Positions 47,614 through 56,585 of a stretch of 64,000 nt of DNA are shown here, piece by piece; positions within the stretch are counted from its first letter, which is position 1; the number at the start of each line of letters is the position of its first letter. A program made the position numbers and the translations under genes. Under the pieces are notes generated by a model. The model worked only from the letters and a program-made list of their open reading frames with translations, was not told the origin of the DNA and did no database searches. The DNA is from an uncultured Microbacterium sp. (GTDB taxonomy: Bacteria > Actinomycetota > Actinomycetes > Actinomycetales > Microbacteriaceae). The stretch covers positions 372,001-436,000 of the forward strand of contig NZ_CANLCY010000005.1 of assembly GCF_947489255.1 (NCBI RefSeq), given 5' to 3'.

Positions 47614-49072
47614 CCGTTCCGGTGTAGCCCTCGCGCTCGGCGGCGAGCTCGGCGATCCGCTTGCGGCAGGCGAACCAGCCCGCCGTGATCAGCAGGCTCG
47701 CGACCACCGCGACGACGAGCGTCGCGGGCGAGTCGATGAACACCAGCACGAGCACCACGGCCAGGAACGCCAGCGTCAGATACCCGGTGTACGGCGCCCA
47801 GAACAGGCGGAACGACGGGCGCACCAGTTCTCCGCGATCGGCGAGCTGCTTCAGCCGCATCTGGCACACGATGATGGTCGCCCAGGTCACCAGGATGCCG
47901 ACGGCTGCCACGTTCAGCACCGTCTCGAACGCGTCGCTGGGATTGACGTAGTTGATCACGACGCCGAACAGGGCGACGAAAGCCGTGATCGCGATCCCGC
48001 CGTAGGGCACGCCCGCCTTGTTCATGCGCGCGGCGAACTTCGGCGCCGATCCGGCGACCGCCATCGAGCGCAGGATGCGACCGGTGGAGTAAAGGCCCGC
48101 GTTCAACGACGACAGCGCCGCGGTCAGCACGACGAGGTTCATGATGACGTCGACCCCCGGCACGCCGATGGAGGCGAAGAACGTCACGAACGGGCTCTCG
48201 TCCTTCGAGTACGCGGTGAACGGCAGCAGGAGCGACAGCAGCAGCACCGAGCCGACGTAGAACACCGCCACGCGGAAGATGACCGAGTTGATCGCGCGCG
48301 GCATGACCTTCTCGGGGTTCTTGGTCTCGCCGGCGGCGGTGCCGATGAGCTCGATCGAGGCGTACGCGAACACGACGCCCTGCATGAGGATGATCGCGGG
48401 GAGGATGCCGTTGGGGAAGAATCCGCCGTTGTCGGCGATGAGCGAGAACCCGGTGGGGGCGCCCGTGGGAGTGCCGAACACCACGAAGTAGATGCCGACG
48501 AGCAGGAACGCCACGAGGGCGGCGACCTTGATGAGGGCGAACCAGAACTCCAGCTCGCCGAAGACCTTCACCGACACGAGATTGACGGCCAGCACTGTGA
48601 CCAGCGCGGCGAGCGCCCACACCCACTGCGGGACCGCGGCGATCCACGGCACGTACTTGCCGAAGAAGTTCATGTACAGCGCGGCCGCGGTGATGTCGAC
48701 CATCGTGGTCGTGGCCCAGTTGATCCAGTAGAACCAGCCCGACACGAAGGCGGCCTTCTCACCGAAGAACTCGCGCGCGTACGACACGAACGAGCCCGAG
48801 GTCGGCCGGTGGAGCACGAGCTCGCCGAGCGCGCGGAGGATGAAGAACGCGAACAGGCCGCAGACCGCGTATGACAGCACGATCGCGGGACCCGCCTGGG
48901 CGAGACGCCCGCCGGCGCCGAGGAAGAGTCCGGTGCCGATGGCGCCGCCGATGGCGATCATCTGCACCTGACGTGAGGTCAGTCGCTTGTGGTAGCCGCT
49001 GTCCTCGAGCTGAACGGTCGAGGTGTGGGTCGGCTCGGCGGCGCCGCCGGAGACCGGGGTGGTGTCGTTCAC
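47564..49072 (-). CDS. Amino acid permease (APC superfamily, AAT family)
   Basis: 502 aa with 12 predicted spans. GGAIGTGLFLGAGG in span 1, SYAVCGLFAFFILRALGEL, and the AAT-type loop ELVLHRPTSGSFVSYAREFFG are characteristic. ELIGTAAGETKNPEKVMPRAINSV follows in the middle of the chain. It resembles AnsP/GabP/PheP-type proton symporters for amino acids; the exact amino acid is not evident. GTG start at 49072. The last 14 codons are included in the 220-bp direct repeat but the gene is intact. Confidence 0.9.
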   Translation of the reverse strand: MNDTTPVSGGAAEPTHTSTVQLEDSGYHKRLTSRQVQMIAIGGAIGTGLFLGAGGRLAQAGPAIVLSYAVCGLFAFFILRALGELVLHRPTSGSFVSYAREFFGEKAAFVSGWFYWINWATTTMVDITAAALYMNFFGKYVPWIAAVPQWVWALAALVTVLAVNLVSVKVFGELEFWFALIKVAALVAFLLVGIYFVVFGTPTGAPTGFSLIADNGGFFPNGILPAIILMQGVVFAYASIELIGTAAGETKNPEKVMPRAINSVIFRVAVFYVGSVLLLSLLLPFTAYSKDESPFVTFFASIGVPGVDVIMNLVVLTAALSSLNAGLYSTGRILRSMAVAGSAPKFAARMNKAGVPYGGIAITAFVALFGVVINYVNPSDAFETVLNVAAVGILVTWATIIVCQMRLKQLADRGELVRPSFRLFWAPYTGYLTLAFLAVVLVLVFIDSPATLVVAVVASLLITAGWFACRKRIAELAAEREGYTGTVPVVPSPFPQSRDTKD

Positions 49073-49155
49073 CTACCCATCGTGCGATTCGCGCAGCGAC
49101 TGTCCAGGAAGCGCGCCGCGAAGCGCGGCATCCGTCGCGGACCGCGCCCCCGGGA

Positions 49156-50154
49156 TCAGAGCCAGTGCTTGCGCTTGAACGTCAGCCAGAGTCCGAGCGA
49201 GGTCGCGGCCATGAGACCCAGCGCCATGGGGTAGCCCAATGTCCAGTCCAGCTCGGGCATGTTGCGGAAGTTCATGCCGTAGATCGCCCCGATCAGCGAG
49301 GGCCCGAAGAGGATCGCGGCCCACCCCGAGATCTTCTTGACCTGTTCGTTCTGTTCGAGCGAGGTCTCGGTCTGGCGGCGCGTGACGAGCGTGGCGTTGA
49401 CGGTGAGGGCGTTGTCGAGGATCGCCCGCAGCGCCGTGAGCTTCTCGCTCTGGCGCAGGGCGTGGTCGAGCACGTCGCGCAACGACCGCTGCAGCTCGAT
49501 GTCGACGCCGTACTTGTCGGCTCCGCGCAGCAAAGCCTCCAGCATGTCACGCAGGGGCTCCACCGCGCGCTGGAAATGGATGACCTCGCGGGCCAACTGG
49601 TAGATGCGCTGCGACAGTTCGGCCCCGTCGGCGCCGAAGAGCTGGTCCTCGATCTCGTCGACGTCGTTCTGCAGGCCGCGCGCGACCGGGTCGTACTGGT
49701 CGACCACCTCGTCGAGGATCGCGTACAGCACGGCCTCGGGTCCCCGTGCGAGAAGCTCGGGGTTCTCCTCGAGGCGGTGCCGCACGCGCGCGAGATCGGG
49801 GACCTCCGCGTGCCGCACCGTGACGACGTAGTCGGCGCCGATGAACACGTGCAGCTCGCCGAACTCCACCGTCTCGGTCTCGTCGATGTAGCGCGCCGGT
49901 CGCAGCACCGCGAAGAGGTTGTCGCCGTAGCGCTCGAGCTTGGCGCGCTGGTGACCCGCGAGGGCATCCTCGACCGCGAGGGGGTGGAGCGAGAACTCCG
50001 CGGCCACGCGCTCCACTTCGTCGGTCGAGGGGCGCAACAGGCCGATCCACGCCATCCCGCCGTGGGCCTCCATGTACTCGAAGGTCTGGTCGAGGCTCGA
50101 GGGGTTCTCGATGCGGCGACCGTCGACGTAGACCGCGCTGTCGATGATGGGCAT
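49156..50154 (-). CDS. corA: CorA-family magnesium/cobalt channel
   Basis: 332 aa. The cytosolic N-terminal funnel domain includes HPLAVEDALAGHQRAKLERYGDNLF, and a long stalk helix follows. Two C-terminal spans carry the selectivity signature YGMNF between SLIGAIYGMNFRNMPEL and the last helix, ending in a basic KRKHWL tail. It forms a pentameric Mg(2+) channel. It stands alone, on the same strand as its neighbours, with about 80-115-bp gaps. Confidence 0.93.
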   Translation of the reverse strand: MPIIDSAVYVDGRRIENPSSLDQTFEYMEAHGGMAWIGLLRPSTDEVERVAAEFSLHPLAVEDALAGHQRAKLERYGDNLFAVLRPARYIDETETVEFGELHVFIGADYVVTVRHAEVPDLARVRHRLEENPELLARGPEAVLYAILDEVVDQYDPVARGLQNDVDEIEDQLFGADGAELSQRIYQLAREVIHFQRAVEPLRDMLEALLRGADKYGVDIELQRSLRDVLDHALRQSEKLTALRAILDNALTVNATLVTRRQTETSLEQNEQVKKISGWAAILFGPSLIGAIYGMNFRNMPELDWTLGYPMALGLMAATSLGLWLTFKRKHWL

Positions 50155-50267
50155 GCTTACCGTTGTACCCCTCCCAGGTGGACGACGGATGCCACTGCCC
50201 TCGACACCGACGGTGCGCTAGCGTCGCGCGCACCCTCCGGTGGCCGGCTGCGGGACGCCGCCGCCAG

Positions 50268-50597
50268 TCACTTCTTCGGGTCGTGGCCCCAGTTCATCAG
50301 GGAGTACCGCCAGTCGGTGTCGGTCACGTCGCCCTTCGGCTTCTGTGCGCCGTGCCGCTTGACGTAGCCGACGACCTTGCGCATGTGGGCGAGGTCGTCA
50401 TCGGTGAGATCGGCCTTCTTCTTCTCGAGGATCCGCACGATGTGCCGACCGCTCTCATGGCCGGTCGATTCGCCGCCGCCCTTCTTCTGCCCCACGGACT
50501 TCGAGTGGTCGGTGTCGAGCCACTTCTTCAGCTCGCTCGCGGTCATGTTGACCGCGTCGTCGAACTCCTTGCGGGTCTGGTCGTCGTCGTCGCTCAT
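50268..50597 (-). CDS. DUF3140-family small protein
   Basis: 109 aa from the ATG at 50597 (AGGATGACGG before it); a longer frame starts at 50663 but adds a basic tail-like stretch. The pattern VNMTASELKKWLDTDHSKSVG, GESTGHESGRHIVRILEKKKADLTDDD and WRYSLMNWGHDPKK is that of DUF3140, found widely in actinobacteria. The function is unknown; the charged, helical nature and the SAP-like ELKKWL segment hint at nucleic-acid contact, but this is speculation. Confidence 0.85.
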   Translation of the reverse strand: MSDDDDQTRKEFDDAVNMTASELKKWLDTDHSKSVGQKKGGGESTGHESGRHIVRILEKKKADLTDDDLAHMRKVVGYVKRHGAQKPKGDVTDTDWRYSLMNWGHDPKK

Positions 50598-50675
50598 GCC
50601 GTCATCCTGGCCAGCACGCGAGAGCGGAGCGGCCCCCTTGCGCCGACGGCGGGGCCATGGCATCCGGTCCGCTGA

Positions 50676-51584
50676 TCAGCCGACGGGTTCGCTGAGCGGC
50701 TCCTCGGCGTCCGGTCCCGGATGCCGCGCCCCCGCGCTGCGGCGGGCGGCGGCCAGGACGGCGCCGATGCTGGCGGCGATCACCAGGGCGATGCCCGCGA
50801 CCTCGAGCCACGACAAGCGCTGACCGAGCAGCAGGAAGCCGGCGATCGACGCCGTCGCGGGGCCGAGACTCATCATGATCGCGAACGCCGAGGCCGGCAG
50901 GCGCCGCAGGGCGACGAGTTCGAGCGCGTAGGGGATGGTCGACGACAGCAGCGCGACCGCGGCCCCGAGCGCGAGGATGTCCACGCGCAGCAGCATGGGC
51001 CCCGCCTGCCAGAGGCCGAAGGGCAGGGCGAGGGACGCGCCGACCGCCATCGCCAGCGCGAGGCCGTCCAGGCGCGGGAACTGCCGCCCCACGCGCGCCG
51101 ACGACAGGATGTACAGCGCCCAGCTGACCGCCGCCCCCAGGGCGAAGAGCACTCCGAGGGCGTCGAGGCGGTCCCACCCGCCGGCGCCGAGCGCGATGAC
51201 CCCCGTCAGGGCGAGCCCCGCCCACAGCCACCGTGCAGCCCCCGTCGCGGTCAGGATCGAGAGGGTGAGCGGCCCGAGCACCTCGATCGTCACGGTGACG
51301 CCCAGCGGAAGCCTCTCCAACGCCAGGTAGAAGAGCCCGTTCATGGATGCCAGGACCACACCGAACACGACCACCGACCGCCAGGCGGAGCCGGTGTGCC
51401 CCCGCAGGCGCGGCCGCGCGATCGCGAGGAGCAGCAGCGCTGAGAACACCAGACGCAGCATGACGATGCCGAGCGGTCCGGTCTGGGGGAAGAGCATCAC
51501 CGCGAACGACGCGCCCACCTCCTGGCAGGCCAGGCCGACGAACACGAGAGCGGCGGCCGAGCCCTGCCCGCCGCGCGCGCTCAC
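50676..51584 (-). CDS. EamA/RhtA-like drug-metabolite transporter
   Basis: 302 aa with ten predicted spans in two EamA repeats. ALERLPLGVTVTIEVLGPL in the first half and ALRRLPASAFAIMMSLGPATASIAGFLLLGQRL in the second are the repeat signatures of the RhtA/RarD-like group. These export amino acids or metabolites such as threonine or homoserine. GTG start at 51584, 7 bp after the stop of the serine-hydrolase-like gene, so the two may be co-transcribed. Confidence 0.85.
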   Translation of the reverse strand: MSARGGQGSAAALVFVGLACQEVGASFAVMLFPQTGPLGIVMLRLVFSALLLLAIARPRLRGHTGSAWRSVVVFGVVLASMNGLFYLALERLPLGVTVTIEVLGPLTLSILTATGAARWLWAGLALTGVIALGAGGWDRLDALGVLFALGAAVSWALYILSSARVGRQFPRLDGLALAMAVGASLALPFGLWQAGPMLLRVDILALGAAVALLSSTIPYALELVALRRLPASAFAIMMSLGPATASIAGFLLLGQRLSWLEVAGIALVIAASIGAVLAAARRSAGARHPGPDAEEPLSEPVG

Positions 51585-51591
51585 GACCGGA

Positions 51592-52863
51592 TCACGAGGC
51601 GGGGGCGGCGCAGATCGCGTTCGCCGAGACGAGGTCGCGCATCTGCTCGGCCGTCCACGGCAGGCCCGCCTCGGGCAGCGTCTGCCCCTCGGCGGCGGGC
51701 GCCTTCGAGGCGATCGCCGCGAGCTCCCACGCCAGCCAGGCGCTCGTGAGCTTGTTTCCGCCCGAGTTGTTCAGCACCACCGCGACCGACATGCCGGTCT
51801 GGGGGTCGGCGAAGGCCGCGGTCATGTAGCCCGGCGTCCATCCGAACTGCCCGATGAGCGAGCCGGCCTGGAACGTGCCGCCCGCGGCGGTGAACCACGT
51901 CGGCTGGTCAGGGCCCACCGGCACGGGGTTGGCGAAGCGGTCGTTGTCGGCGGGGAGGAGTGCGTCCGTGGCCAGCGCCTGGGCGTACCGACCGAGGTCG
52001 GTGATCGAGGTGACGGCACCCGAGGCCGCGCCGCCGTAGCTCGACGACATCTCGGTGAACTCGGCCGGATCGGTGCAGTTCCACGCGCCCTCGGCGTTCG
52101 GCTGCGACCAGTATCCCGGCAGCGACGACGGCCCGGGGGTCGCCGGGGCGGGTGCCGGCAGAGACGTCGACGAGAGTCCGAGCGGCTGCGCGACGCGTTC
52201 GGCGATGAGGGTGGAGAGCGTCTCGTTCGTCGCCCGCTCCGCGGCGAGACCGGCGATGAGGTAGTTCGTCGCCGACGTTCCGTACGCACCCCCGGGCGCA
52301 TTCAGGCGCGGGCGCGCGATCCCGTAGGCCAGGAGCTCGCGTGCGTTCCAGACGCGGTCGGGGTTGGCGAGCACCGTCGCCTCGAGGGTCGAGGTGTACG
52401 AGGCGATGCCCGAGGTTCCGTCGCACGCCTGACGCAGCGTGATGTCGTCGTAGCCGGGGAGGTTGCTGACCCACGTGTTGATGGGATCGCTCATCGCGAG
52501 CGTCCCGTCCGCCGCGAGACCGTAGAGGATGTCGCACGTCATCGCACCCGTCACCTCAGCGGCGCGGAACGCGAGGTCGCTGGTGACCTCCGCCCCACCG
52601 GGGCCCTGCGTTCCCAGACCCGAGACCCAGGTGCCGCTCCACGGCGCCCACACCCCGACGATCGCCCCGCTCGAACCGGTCGCGGTCATCGCGGAGGTGA
52701 CGGCGTCCTGCAGTTCTGCGACCGTGGCCTCGGGCAGCGGCGCGTCGACCTGAGCCGGGACGTCGATCGACACCGTCTGCTGCGCCGTGCAGCCGCTCAT
52801 CGCGAGCACCAGTGCTCCCGCGCCCGCGATCGCGATGGCCGCGGAACGACGCCATCTCGCCAT
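51592..52863 (-). CDS. Beta-lactamase-fold (class C/DD-peptidase-like) lipoprotein lacking SxxK
   Basis: 423 aa from the ATG at 52863. The signal peptide ends in the lipobox LAMSGC (Cys25), so it is membrane anchored. The fold follows serine beta-lactamase-related proteins: YGLAADGTLAMSDPINTWVSNLPGYDDITLRQACDGTSGI, and YMTAAFADPQTGMSVAVVLNNSGG near the end. At the place of the catalytic SxxK the sequence reads AAEVTGAMTC, with Glu103 and Gly106 instead of Ser and Lys. The YxN motif is also absent in its usual form (YGTSATNY). It therefore probably binds rather than hydrolyses, perhaps a peptidoglycan or penicillin-like ligand. Confidence 0.8.
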   Translation of the reverse strand: MARWRRSAAIAIAGAGALVLAMSGCTAQQTVSIDVPAQVDAPLPEATVAELQDAVTSAMTATGSSGAIVGVWAPWSGTWVSGLGTQGPGGAEVTSDLAFRAAEVTGAMTCDILYGLAADGTLAMSDPINTWVSNLPGYDDITLRQACDGTSGIASYTSTLEATVLANPDRVWNARELLAYGIARPRLNAPGGAYGTSATNYLIAGLAAERATNETLSTLIAERVAQPLGLSSTSLPAPAPATPGPSSLPGYWSQPNAEGAWNCTDPAEFTEMSSSYGGAASGAVTSITDLGRYAQALATDALLPADNDRFANPVPVGPDQPTWFTAAGGTFQAGSLIGQFGWTPGYMTAAFADPQTGMSVAVVLNNSGGNKLTSAWLAWELAAIASKAPAAEGQTLPEAGLPWTAEQMRDLVSANAICAAPAS

Positions 52864-53011
52864 GTGGTTACCCCCAGCAGTTCCGCGCGTGGACACGCGC
52901 GCGCAGCTTCGATTCAAACACACGGCACCTGAGCGCAATCGCCCCTTGCACCGCCCGCTCGTCACGTCTGCATCACGACCGTGGACGTTTCGTGGCGACT
53001 CGGGGCGCCTT

Positions 53012-53030
53012 GGGGGTTAGGCCAACCTAA
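53012..53030. promoter_or_regulatory. DtxR/IdeR-type iron box upstream of heme oxygenase
   Basis: GGGGGTTAGGCCAACCTAA matches the 19-bp DtxR consensus (TWAGGTTAGSCTAACCTWA) at about 15 of 19 positions, including the whole GTTAGGC core and AACCTAA right arm. It ends 22 bp before the heme oxygenase start, where it would block transcription when iron is ample. Confidence 0.75.
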
Positions 53031-53051
53031 GTCAGTGCGTATGATGGCCGC

Positions 53052-53705
53052 ATGAACGCCGTCGTCCCGTTCTCCCTCGCCCTGCGCGAACGCTCCAGCA
53101 GCGCGCACTCGTCGAGCGAGTGCGACGGATTCATGACCGACCTGCTGACCGGCGCCGGCACCCGAGACGACTACATCGCCCTCATCGCGCAGCACTGGTT
53201 CATCTACGCGGCCCTCGAAGAGGCCGCGGTCCGCATGCGCGTCGACCCCGTGGCATCCGTCTTCCTCCGCGACCGCACGTCGCGCCTGCCCGCGCTCGAA
53301 GCGGACCTGGCGTTCCTCATCGGTCCGCAGTGGCGCGAGAGCATCCGCCCCCTGCCGACGACGCAGGCGTACGTGTCGCGCATCCGCCGCGTCGCCGCGA
53401 CCTGGCCGGGCGGTTTCGTGGCGCACCACTACACGCGCCTGCTGGGCGACCTCTCGGGCGGACCGTCGATCGGCCGCCTCATGCAGCGCCGTTTCGGCTT
53501 CGAGACCAACGGCATCGGGTTCCTGCTGTTCGGCGACATCGCCGACCCGAAGGCGTTCAAGACCGTCTACCGCGACCAGCTCGACGCCGCCCCGTGGGAC
53601 GACGACGAGAAGGAGCGCGTGATCGCCGAGGTGCTCGTCGCCTACCGCTTCACGACGGAGTTGTTCGCCGACCTCACCCGGGCGAAGGCCCACCGGGTCG
53701 CCTGA
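53052..53705 (+). CDS. Heme oxygenase (biliverdin-producing, HmuO-like)
   Basis: 217 aa, all helical. SLALRERSSSAHSSSECDGFM includes the proximal heme-ligand His at the HmuO position, followed by DYIALIAQHWFIYAALEEA. The distal helix has FVAHHYTRLLGDLSGGPSIGRLM, with the GxLSGG kink. It opens heme to biliverdin, CO and Fe for iron supply. The DtxR-type box 22 bp upstream predicts induction under iron limitation. It stands alone between divergent and convergent neighbours. Confidence 0.93.
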   Translation: MNAVVPFSLALRERSSSAHSSSECDGFMTDLLTGAGTRDDYIALIAQHWFIYAALEEAAVRMRVDPVASVFLRDRTSRLPALEADLAFLIGPQWRESIRPLPTTQAYVSRIRRVAATWPGGFVAHHYTRLLGDLSGGPSIGRLMQRRFGFETNGIGFLLFGDIADPKAFKTVYRDQLDAAPWDDDEKERVIAEVLVAYRFTTELFADLTRAKAHRVA

Positions 53706-53741
53706 CGCGCACCGGGGGCGCCGACACGGCGCGCGCAGCGG

Positions 53742-55121
53742 CTACGCCTTCTGCGCGGCCGCGTCCTGGCGGGCGAGCCACGCCTGCTTCATGAACCGAC
53801 GCACGTCTTCGTCGACCCGGATGTCGCTCGGGCGCAGCGGCCGCGACAGGTAGAGCCCGTCGAGGGAGGTGAGCCGGCTGAGCGCGACGTAGGTCTGGCC
53901 GGGGGCGAAGGCACCGGCACCCAGATCGACGACGGCGCGGTCGTAGGTCTTGCCCTGCGACTTGTGGATCGTGACGGCCCAGGCCAGCCGCAGCGGGAAC
54001 TGGGTGAACTCGGCGACGATCTCGCGCGAGAGGTTCTTGGTGCCCGGGTCGTACGCGTAGCGGTACCTCTCCCACACGGCGGGCTCGACGTCGTGCTCGA
54101 CGCCGTCGACCTCGACCCGCACGCTGTCGCCGGCGATGCGGGTGACGGTTCCGATCGTGCCGTTGACCCACCGGGGCGCCTCGCCGAACTGCGCGCCGTC
54201 GTTGCGCAGGAACATCACCTGGGCGCCGACTTTGAGCGTGAGCTCCATCTCGGCGGGGTAATTGGCCTCACCGCGGCCGAAGTCGCCCGAGATCTCGGCG
54301 TTCGCGGTCTGCGTGCGCCCGATGAGTTCGTCGAGGTGCTTGCGGTTGATGGTGTTGACGCGGTCGTTGCGGGTGGCGAGCGTGATGATCGGGTGCTCGC
54401 CGTCGGCCGGGTGCGGGGGCGTGCGGGCTCCGGCGGTGTTCAGGATGCCGGCCATCTCGGCCGTGACGCGGCCGTAGCGCACCGCATTCAGCAGCTGCTT
54501 GAACCCGGGGTCGGACTGCCGGTGGATCTCGACCAGCTCGTTGACGTGCAGATCCGCCCCGTGCCGCCCGATGTCGATCAGCCCGTCGCTCGCGGCCTCG
54601 CCCGACCACACCTTGGCGTCGAAGAACCAGAACGAGCGGTAGTGGTCGCTGATGTAGCGCGCCTCGTCCCCCCGCGGGGGCACCGGGGCCAGCTGGTACG
54701 GATCGCCGAACATCACGATCTGCGTGCCGCCGAACGGCTCGGAGCGCCGACCGCGAGCCTGGCGGAGCGAGCGGTCGATGGCATCCATGAGGTCGGCGTT
54801 GACCATCGAGATCTCGTCGATCACGAGCGTGTCGATGGCGTTGAGGATCTTGCGGGTCGCGTCGTTCTGGTCGATGTCGCCGTTCGCGATGAGACCGATC
54901 GGCAGACGGAAGAGGGAGTGGATCGTCTGACCCTCGACGTTGAGCGCCGCGACCCCCGTCGGCGCGCACACCGCGATCTGCTTCTTGGTGTTCCACGCCA
55001 GGTGCTGCAGCAGCGTCGATTTGCCCGTGCCCGCACGGCCGGTGACGAACACGTGCTCGCGCGTGTCCTCGATCAGCCGGAACAGCGCCTGCTGCTCGGC
55101 GGAGAGAGGGGGCGTGGTCAC
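53742..55121 (-). CDS. PIF1/RecD-like SF1B DNA helicase
   Basis: 459 aa. Motif I is VFVTGRAGTGKSTLL (residues 24-38), motif Ia APTGVAALNV, motif II VIDEISMVNADL and motif III FGDPYQLAPV. The late motifs are WAVTIHKSQGKTYDRAVVDLG and TYVALSRLTSLDGLYL. It is an ATP-driven 5'-3' helicase of the short PIF1 group found in many bacteria. GTG start at 55121. It is co-directional with the MerR gene (9-bp gap) and convergent with heme oxygenase. The exact cellular role is unknown. Confidence 0.9.
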   Translation of the reverse strand: MTTPPLSAEQQALFRLIEDTREHVFVTGRAGTGKSTLLQHLAWNTKKQIAVCAPTGVAALNVEGQTIHSLFRLPIGLIANGDIDQNDATRKILNAIDTLVIDEISMVNADLMDAIDRSLRQARGRRSEPFGGTQIVMFGDPYQLAPVPPRGDEARYISDHYRSFWFFDAKVWSGEAASDGLIDIGRHGADLHVNELVEIHRQSDPGFKQLLNAVRYGRVTAEMAGILNTAGARTPPHPADGEHPIITLATRNDRVNTINRKHLDELIGRTQTANAEISGDFGRGEANYPAEMELTLKVGAQVMFLRNDGAQFGEAPRWVNGTIGTVTRIAGDSVRVEVDGVEHDVEPAVWERYRYAYDPGTKNLSREIVAEFTQFPLRLAWAVTIHKSQGKTYDRAVVDLGAGAFAPGQTYVALSRLTSLDGLYLSRPLRPSDIRVDEDVRRFMKQAWLARQDAAAQKA

Positions 55122-55130
55122 CGGTTCATG

Positions 55131-55670
55131 CTAGTTCGCGCCGCGCGCGGAGGCAGGCGCGGTGTGGATCGCGGGTTCGACCGCGGCAGGCGTCCTCCGC
55201 GATCGGGACGGTGCGGATCCGGATGCCGCCACGACCGGGCCGCCCCTCGGCTCGGTGCGGTCGAGCAGCCAGCGCGCCTCGCCCGACAGCACGTCTCCCA
55301 CGTGACGGCGGAAGCGCGGGCACTGCGTGATGTCGTGCGAGCGGCACCGCAGGGCGTGCTCGGTCATCGCCCGCGCTTCGGCGATGTCGGCCGCGCGCCG
55401 ATCGAGCTCGGCGATGTGCTCCTCGAGCACGCGGTGCCGGTCGGGCGCCTCTTCGTCGAGCAGCACCCGGATCTGCTCGAGCGACATCCCCGCGGCCTTG
55501 TTCCGCAGGATCACCGCGATGCGCACGATGTCGTCCTCGCCGAAGCGGCGGCGCCCCGCCGCGTCCCTCGCCGGGTGGAGCAGGCCCTCGTCCTCCCAGT
55601 GGCGGAGCACGTGGGTGTCGAGCCCGAAACGCGCCGCCGCATCACCGATGGGCTCACCGCTTGACTTCAT
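55131..55670 (-). CDS. MerR-family regulator with Cys-containing C-terminus
   Basis: 179 aa. The HTH (IGDAAARFGLDTHVLRHWEDEGLLHP, RRRFGEDDIVRIAVILRNKAAGMSLEQIRVLL) is the standard MerR start, followed by a dimerisation helix. The region RCRSHDITQCPRFRRHV contains two cysteines and histidines that might bind metal or respond to redox. The start codon lies inside a 24-bp perfect palindrome shared with the divergent flavoprotein gene. The gene probably represses or activates itself and that gene. Confidence 0.88.
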   Translation of the reverse strand: MKSSGEPIGDAAARFGLDTHVLRHWEDEGLLHPARDAAGRRRFGEDDIVRIAVILRNKAAGMSLEQIRVLLDEEAPDRHRVLEEHIAELDRRAADIAEARAMTEHALRCRSHDITQCPRFRRHVGDVLSGEARWLLDRTEPRGGPVVAASGSAPSRSRRTPAAVEPAIHTAPASARGAN

Positions 55671-55691
55671 GTCGACATGAAGTCACACGAT
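55661..55691 (+). promoter_or_regulatory. MerR-type promoter with 24-bp perfect palindrome and 19-bp spacer
   Basis: TGACTTCATGTC (55662-55673) pairs perfectly with GACATGAAGTCA (55674-55685). TTGACT at 55661 and CACGAT at 55686 could serve as -35 and -10 with a 19-bp spacer, the long spacing typical of MerR-activated promoters. The dyad fills the spacer. Confidence 0.65.
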
Positions 55692-55721
55692 GGACCCGAA
55701 CGCAAGCGGAAGGAGCTCATC

Positions 55722-56555
55722 GTGTACGACGCGATCATCATCGGAGGCGGCCCCGCCGGCCTGCAGGCGGCCCTGACCCTCGGACGCATGCACCGGCGGA
55801 CGCTGCTGCTGGACTCGGGCGAGTACCGCAACTCCACCGTGCGCCACGCGCACAACCTGCTCACCAACGACGGCCGCGATCCCGCCGAGCTGCGACGCAT
55901 CGCCCGCGCCGAGATCGCCGCGTACGACACGGTCGAGTCGAGGGATGCCGTGGCCACCGACATCGCGCCGGGAGACGGAGGCCTGCGGGTCGTCGTCGAC
56001 GGCGAAGAGCACTCTGCGCACGCGGTGATCATCGCCACGGGAGTGTCCGACGAGCTCCCCCCGATCCCCGGCCTCGCCGAGCACTGGGGCGACACCGTCG
56101 CCAACTGTCCGTTCTGCCACGGCCACGAGTTCGCCGGCCGCCCGGTCGCCGTCGTGAACGGGTCCGACCACGCGACGGCTCTCGCGCGCATGCTCGAGCC
56201 CGTGGCATCCGAGGTCCACGTCGTCGACCCCGCCACCGTGCGCGAGGTCGCCGGGGTGTCGGGAGGCCTGCGCCTGCTGCTCGACGACGGCTCGGCGCTC
56301 GAGGTCGCGGGAGCGTTCGTCGCCCCGACCTGGCGACCCCGCGGCGACCTGCTCGAGCGGATCGGCGTGCAACGGCAGGACTCCGGTGCCGTGCGCACCG
56401 ACCCGTTCGGGCGCACGAGCGTCGAGGGCGTCTACGCCGTGGGCGACATCGCGCAGCCCGACCATCTGCCGGGACCCCTGTTCTCGCTCGCCGCCGCGAT
56501 CGCCGGGGGACAGCTCGCGGCGGTCGCCGTGGTGCAATCGCTCGTCGCGCGGTGA
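55722..56555 (+). CDS. Thioredoxin-reductase-like FAD/NAD(P)-disulfide oxidoreductase
   Basis: 277 aa from a GTG at 55722 with AAGGAG 7 bp before. An ATG in the palindrome (55677) would add 15 odd residues and overlap the promoter. FAD motif GGGPAG (residues 8-13), redox pair Cys129-Pro-Phe-Cys132 in VANCPFCHGHE and the final VYAVGDIAQ are clear. The CPFC active site and missing second NADPH-domain features resemble the TrxR-like proteins of secondary metabolism (HlmI/GliT-like) as well as true TrxR. It is regulated with the MerR gene, so a response to thiol, metal or xenobiotic stress is likely. Confidence 0.88.
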   Translation: MYDAIIIGGGPAGLQAALTLGRMHRRTLLLDSGEYRNSTVRHAHNLLTNDGRDPAELRRIARAEIAAYDTVESRDAVATDIAPGDGGLRVVVDGEEHSAHAVIIATGVSDELPPIPGLAEHWGDTVANCPFCHGHEFAGRPVAVVNGSDHATALARMLEPVASEVHVVDPATVREVAGVSGGLRLLLDDGSALEVAGAFVAPTWRPRGDLLERIGVQRQDSGAVRTDPFGRTSVEGVYAVGDIAQPDHLPGPLFSLAAAIAGGQLAAVAVVQSLVAR

Positions 56556-56585
56556 CGCGCGCGGCACCTGTCCAGGCGCGCTTCC

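Noticed and set aside
47354..48874. 506-aa plus-strand open frame opposite the amino acid permease
   Set aside because: The opposite strand codes a permease with 12 spans; this frame is a charged shadow.
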